Assembly: GCF_023101665.1 (NCBI RefSeq)
Contig: NZ_CP082161.1
Span: 3,906,001 to 3,970,000, forward strand
Direction of reading: 5' to 3'
DNA length: 64,000 nt
From: Bradyrhizobium sp. 195
Lineage (GTDB): Bacteria > Pseudomonadota > Alphaproteobacteria > Rhizobiales > Xanthobacteraceae
Positions 62,185 through 64,000 of the stretch are shown here, in pieces. Position 1 is the stretch's first letter, and each line of letters starts with the position of its first letter. The notes under the pieces were generated by a model. The model made no database searches. It worked only from the letters and a program-made list of their open reading frames with translations, and was not told the DNA's origin. A program made the translations under genes and the position numbers.

Positions 62185-62241
62185 GGCGCCGTCGTGAGTG
62201 ACTGCGGCGTCCGGATTGGGACTCGAGGGAGAGGTGCAGAG

Positions 62242-63048
62242 ATGACAGACTTCGTGACGCCGCAGAAGATGGCCGAGATGATTCCGTCGGGGTGCAAGCT
62301 TGGTTTGGCGCCGGATGACTACGCCGCGGCCCCCGGATTGGTTCGGATGCTGATCGATCGAGGCATTCGCGATCTCCATGTGGTCTGTGCGCCGATTGGC
62401 GGCATGCAGGTCGATATGCTCATCGGCGCCGGCGCCGTGGCAACGCTGGAGACCAGCGCCGTCAGTCTCGGCGAGGCGGGCGGCGCGCCCTGTTTCAGCC
62501 GGGCTGTCCGCGACGGATCCATTCGCCTCCGCGACGCGACTTGTCCCGCGGTGTTCGCGGGCCTGACCGCCGCGGAGAAGGGGGTTCCGTTCATGCCGAT
62601 CCGCGGCATCATCGACAGTGACGTCTTGAAGAAACGGGACGACTGGAAGGTGACGTCCAACCCGTTCGACGATGGTGAGCAGATCGTCGTGGTCTCGGCG
62701 ATTCGGCCCGACATCGCATTGTTTCATGCGCCTGAAGCAGATCGGTTTGGCAACGTTCGGCTGGGGCGTCGGCGCGAAACGATGCTGCTGGCCCATGCGT
62801 CGAAGAAGGCGTTCGTGACGGTCGAGCGCATCTCCGATGTGTCCCTGCTCGAGGATGAGAAAATGGCCGCGGGTGTCTTGCCCGCGATCTACGTGAGCGC
62901 GGTGGCACAGCTTCAGAACGGTGGATGGCCGACGGGGCTTTACGCGGAGTATCCCAGGGACGGGCAGGAGATCGAGAAATACGCCCGAGCGGCGCGGTCG
63001 CCGGAAGGATTTTTGGCCTACGTCCGGGACTCCAGGAGCGTCGCATGA
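62242..63048 (+). CDS. CoA-transferase family I fold, subunit A (IpdA/GctA-like)
   Basis: 268 residues from ATG 62242, with GAGAGG upstream. GLAPDDYAAAPGLVRMLI, VCAPIGGMQVDMLIGAGAV and RPDIALFHAPEADRFGNVRLG belong to subunit A of the glutaconate/3-oxoacid CoA-transferase fold. It pairs with the next gene (4-base overlap) as an A/B heteromer. The set resembles GctAB-type CoA-transferases or the IpdAB ring hydrolases of steroid breakdown, which share this fold but act differently. Confidence 0.88.
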   Translation: MTDFVTPQKMAEMIPSGCKLGLAPDDYAAAPGLVRMLIDRGIRDLHVVCAPIGGMQVDMLIGAGAVATLETSAVSLGEAGGAPCFSRAVRDGSIRLRDATCPAVFAGLTAAEKGVPFMPIRGIIDSDVLKKRDDWKVTSNPFDDGEQIVVVSAIRPDIALFHAPEADRFGNVRLGRRRETMLLAHASKKAFVTVERISDVSLLEDEKMAAGVLPAIYVSAVAQLQNGGWPTGLYAEYPRDGQEIEKYARAARSPEGFLAYVRDSRSVA

Positions 63049-63791
63049 GCGAGGCATGCACCAGCCGTGAGTTGATGATCTACACGATCTCGCGGCTGCT
63101 GAAGGGCGTGCGGCATGTTGCAGTCGGTCAATCGTCGCCGATGCCGGCGGCTGGAGCGATGCTGTTGCGGGCGATCAACCAGCGTGACGGACTGGAGCAC
63201 GTGCAGGTCTCGATCCTCGGGTCGGTCAAGCACAATTCCTTCACCGGGGGTGCCGAGGAGTTGTTCGATTGTGCCGCGCAGGGACGCCTCGACGCCTTCT
63301 TTCTCGGTGGGGGCCAGATCGACGGCCAGGGCAATATCAATCTCGTCGGCACCGGCGACTATCCGAACAATCCGGTCAGATGGCCCGGCTCGTTCGGCTC
63401 CGCCTACCTGTATTTTCTCGTTCCGCGAGTCATTCTGTTCCGTGAAGAGCATAGCCTGCGATCCCTGGTTGAGCGCGTCGACTTCGTGTCTGCCCCGGGT
63501 GTCACCGACGAGACGGTCTATCGGCGAGGCGGGCCTCATGCGCTGCTGACCAATGCGGCGCTGTTTTCCTTCGAACGGGAGGCGGGACGTTTTCGCCTCG
63601 AGAGCACGCATCCCGGCTACGATTGGCGCGACATTCGCGGCACGACGGGCTTCGCGTACGATAACGAGCAATGCGAGGTCACGACGCCGTCGCCGGACGA
63701 GGCGACACTGGCATTGATCCGGGGACGAATTCGGGAAGAACTGCGCGAATGCTATCCGCAGTTCGCGGGCAATATGCCGGGTCCGTGTTAG
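63045..63791 (+). CDS. CoA-transferase family I fold, subunit B (IpdB/GctB-like)
   Basis: 248 residues from ATG 63045, overlapping the subunit A stop. VAVGQSSPMPAAGAMLLRA is the Gly-rich N-terminal element; EELFDCAAQGRLDAFFLGGGQIDGQGNINLVG and VYRRGGPHALLTNAALFSFE are the family features (in outline). I find no SENG-type motif for a catalytic Glu, so it may be a hydrolase of the IpdAB kind and not a true transferase. It is the last gene of the cluster visible here. Confidence 0.87.
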   Translation: MSEACTSRELMIYTISRLLKGVRHVAVGQSSPMPAAGAMLLRAINQRDGLEHVQVSILGSVKHNSFTGGAEELFDCAAQGRLDAFFLGGGQIDGQGNINLVGTGDYPNNPVRWPGSFGSAYLYFLVPRVILFREEHSLRSLVERVDFVSAPGVTDETVYRRGGPHALLTNAALFSFEREAGRFRLESTHPGYDWRDIRGTTGFAYDNEQCEVTTPSPDEATLALIRGRIREELRECYPQFAGNMPGPC

Positions 63792-64000
63792 GATCTCGCG
63801 TCTGGCATTTTGCGACTTGTGTCAATTTAGGGCGCGTACTCGTCATCTGTGTCGATGTCTGCTTCCCTTCGATACCGACCGTCTATGTAATCGCGTTCGG
63901 GAGTGGAAGCGCCTTAGACGGGAGCCGAACGCCCATGTCTCCTTTGGGTCAGGCATCGAAGAACTCAGAACGAGTATCCCGGCTGCTCTGCCCCTCATTG
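63792..64000. other. Window end without assigned gene
   Basis: No recognised feature. An ATG at 63934 opens a frame of 22 codons that continues past the window edge (MSPLGQASKN), but its product cannot be named from so few residues and no clear ribosome-binding site is present. Confidence 0.3.

Overview
The window is a high-GC alphaproteobacterial chromosome segment, most likely Bradyrhizobium or a close relative (order Hyphomicrobiales). The evidence is the strong codon bias of every gene, TTTAGAA-type iron-control (Irr/ICE-like) sites upstream of a TonB receptor, several families of intergenic palindromes of the sort seen in this genus, and gene families such as IalB, TAXI-TRAP and AcuR-like TetR. 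It holds one tRNA (Gln, CUG), about 63 protein genes of which two are broken, no rRNA, no CRISPR array, no transposase and no phage gene. It reads as metabolic and transport accessory chromosome.

Layout. 1-2.9 kb: an RND efflux operon (adaptor plus truncated pump) divergent from its TetR regulator. 2.9-6.4 kb: a LysR gene divergent from a secreted metallo-beta-lactamase-fold hydrolase, then a frameshifted amidase. 6.9-12.8 kb: MFS exporter, guanine deaminase, a double-ABM membrane protein, RNase Z and an acyltransferase. 12.9-18.5 kb: tRNA-Gln, DUF1428, IalB and a second RND pump with its adaptor. 18.9-24.7 kb: an iron operon (siderophore receptor, PiuC/YbiX hydroxylase, exbB, exbD, tonB) preceded by TTTAGAA sites. 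24.7-25.9 kb: a small membrane protein and a site-2-type protease.

26-38.4 kb is a sugar-acid catabolic island. A LacI regulator is flanked by two similar operator-like sites. An IlvD/Edd-type dehydratase, two SDR dehydrogenases and a GFA protein lie to the left. A complete ABC sugar importer, a DenD-like dehydrogenase, a KDG-type kinase and KDPG aldolase lie to the right. The importer would bring in a sugar or sugar acid, the dehydrogenases and dehydratase would give a 2-keto-3-deoxy acid, and kinase plus aldolase would yield pyruvate.

38.4-42.9 kb carries acyl-CoA genes: thiolase, family III CoA-transferase, and a thiolase-like protein without the usual Cys, co-translated with a DUF35 zinc/OB protein. 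43-49.7 kb carries a 33-residue membrane protein, a CMD-family protein, a MazG-like enzyme, and an operon of TAXI binding protein (frameshifted), fused TRAP permease and a three-domain glutaminase. 50-56.2 kb carries a biotin carrier, IclR, carboxyltransferase, GMC oxidoreductase and an FAD-linked dehydrogenase. 56.6-59.3 kb is a TadG/TadE trio. 59.5-63.8 kb is an AcuR-like regulator followed by an AhpD-like protein, an acyl-CoA dehydrogenase with no recognisable catalytic glutamate, and a two-subunit CoA-transferase-fold enzyme without the SENG motif; this last cluster is the best candidate here for undescribed chemistry.
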